Assembly: GCA_001603765.1 (NCBI GenBank)
Contig: LUZV01000196.1
Span: 1 to 6,072 of the forward strand
Length of the DNA stretch: 6,072 nucleotides
Reading direction: 5' to 3'
Source of the DNA: Anaerolineales bacterium Chloro_02
GTDB lineage: Bacteria > Chloroflexota > Anaerolineae > Anaerolineales > Anaerolineaceae
Positions 5,850 through 6,072 of this stretch are shown piece by piece (the stretch's first letter is position 1; every line of letters starts with the position of its first letter). A program made the translations under genes and the position numbers. The notes beneath the pieces were generated by a model. The model ran no database searches and was not told where the DNA came from. It saw only the letters and a list, made by a program, of their open reading frames with translations.

Positions 5850-5883
5850 AAAAAAGCGCCCTCCTTTACAGAGAGGACGCTTT
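5850..5883 (-). terminator. Intrinsic terminator of the enolase gene
   Basis: On the minus strand, AAAGCG (5883-5878), one mismatch, then four inner pairs (CCTC with GAGG), a loop of about nine bases, and the closing GAGG and CGCTTT arm (to 5853), running into a six-T run (5855-5850). It lies 18 bases past the enolase stop codon, the right place and strand for rho-independent termination, and separates enolase from the glycosylase gene. Confidence 0.8.
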
Positions 5884-5901
5884 GATAAACCGATGTAATG
5901 C

Positions 5902-6072
5902 TTAGCGTTTGAATGCCAGAGCATCCCAACCAGCATACTTAGCTGTCAGGTCAAGTTCCTGCTCAATCCGCAGCAGCTGATTATATTTTGCGACGCGGTC
6001 CGAGCGTGCTGGCGCGCCGGTCTTAATCTGACCCATGTTCATGCCAACGACCAGATCAGCAATGGTGTTGTC
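5902..6072 (-). CDS. eno: Enolase, C-terminal 56 residues only (rest beyond right edge)
   Basis: Enolase (phosphopyruvate hydratase) interconverts 2-phosphoglycerate and phosphoenolpyruvate in glycolysis. The minus strand, read from the right edge, gives DNTIADLVVGMNMGQIKTGA followed by PARSDRVAKYNQLLRIEQEL. This is the highly conserved C-terminal part of enolase, including the Lys of GQIKTG (residue 17 of this fragment). It ends LAFKR with a TAA at 5904-5902. The N-terminal domain and most catalytic residues lie outside the window. The frame is intact, so this is a boundary truncation and not a pseudogene. It is followed directly by an intrinsic terminator, so enolase is the last gene of its transcript. 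Confidence 0.95.
   Translation of the reverse strand, partial: DNTIADLVVGMNMGQIKTGAPARSDRVAKYNQLLRIEQELDLTAKYAGWDALAFKR

Noticed and set aside
5184..5936. Alternative frames over the glycosylase gene and the enolase terminator
   Set aside because: They overlap a clear family 5 glycosylase, and one crosses the intrinsic terminator hairpin. The products are low complexity or out-of-frame copies.
1..6072. CRISPR arrays, tRNA/rRNA genes, insertion sequences, phage or defence genes
   Set aside because: None seen by eye on either strand. All sizeable stretches are explained by ordinary genes, so a new defence or mobile system is not supported here.

Overview
This window reads as an ordinary chromosomal stretch from a bacterium of roughly 50% GC. 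Seven complete genes and two genes cut by the window edges fill nearly all of it. The C-terminus of an enolase (with the family GQIKTGAPARS motif), a [4Fe-4S] family 5 uracil-DNA glycosylase and a Thermotoga-like class U sirtuin would fit an anaerobic member of the Chloroflexota (Anaerolineae-like). That placement is an inference from protein flavour only. No RNA gene, mobile element, CRISPR array or phage gene is visible, and no gap exceeds 300 bases.

Left part (1-2064, minus strand): a metal-resistance operon. A promoter at 2036-2064 with an overlapping-downstream palindrome (2013-2030) drives a small ArsR/SmtB-family repressor, followed after 17 bases by a P1B-type heavy-metal ATPase. The ATPase runs off the left edge, so its last ~100-150 residues are missing. 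The repressor carries a complete alpha-5 metal site (D-x-H-x10-H-x2-H), as in zinc/cobalt sensors such as CzrA. The expected circuit is metal-induced derepression of a Zn/Cd/Co efflux pump.

Middle (2084-3616): a DEDDh 3'-5' exonuclease on the minus strand is divergent from a TauE/SafE-family membrane transporter on the plus strand. They share an intergenic region holding an 8-bp inverted repeat and a likely exonuclease promoter.

Right-middle (3731-5088, plus strand): a short aromatic-acid-exporter (FUSC-like) membrane protein and a Sir2 NAD+-dependent deacylase overlap by ATGA and are probably co-translated.

Right end (5122-6072, minus strand): a family 5 uracil-DNA glycosylase converges on the Sir2 gene. 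Upstream of it lie an intrinsic terminator and the last 56 codons of enolase, which enters from the right edge.

I see no clearly novel system. The best leads are small: a Cys/His cluster inserted in the ATPase nucleotide-binding domain, an ATPase with no N-terminal metal-binding domain, an 11-base motif shared by the upstream regions of both plus-strand transporters, the palindrome before the TauE gene, and the coupled exporter-sirtuin pair.
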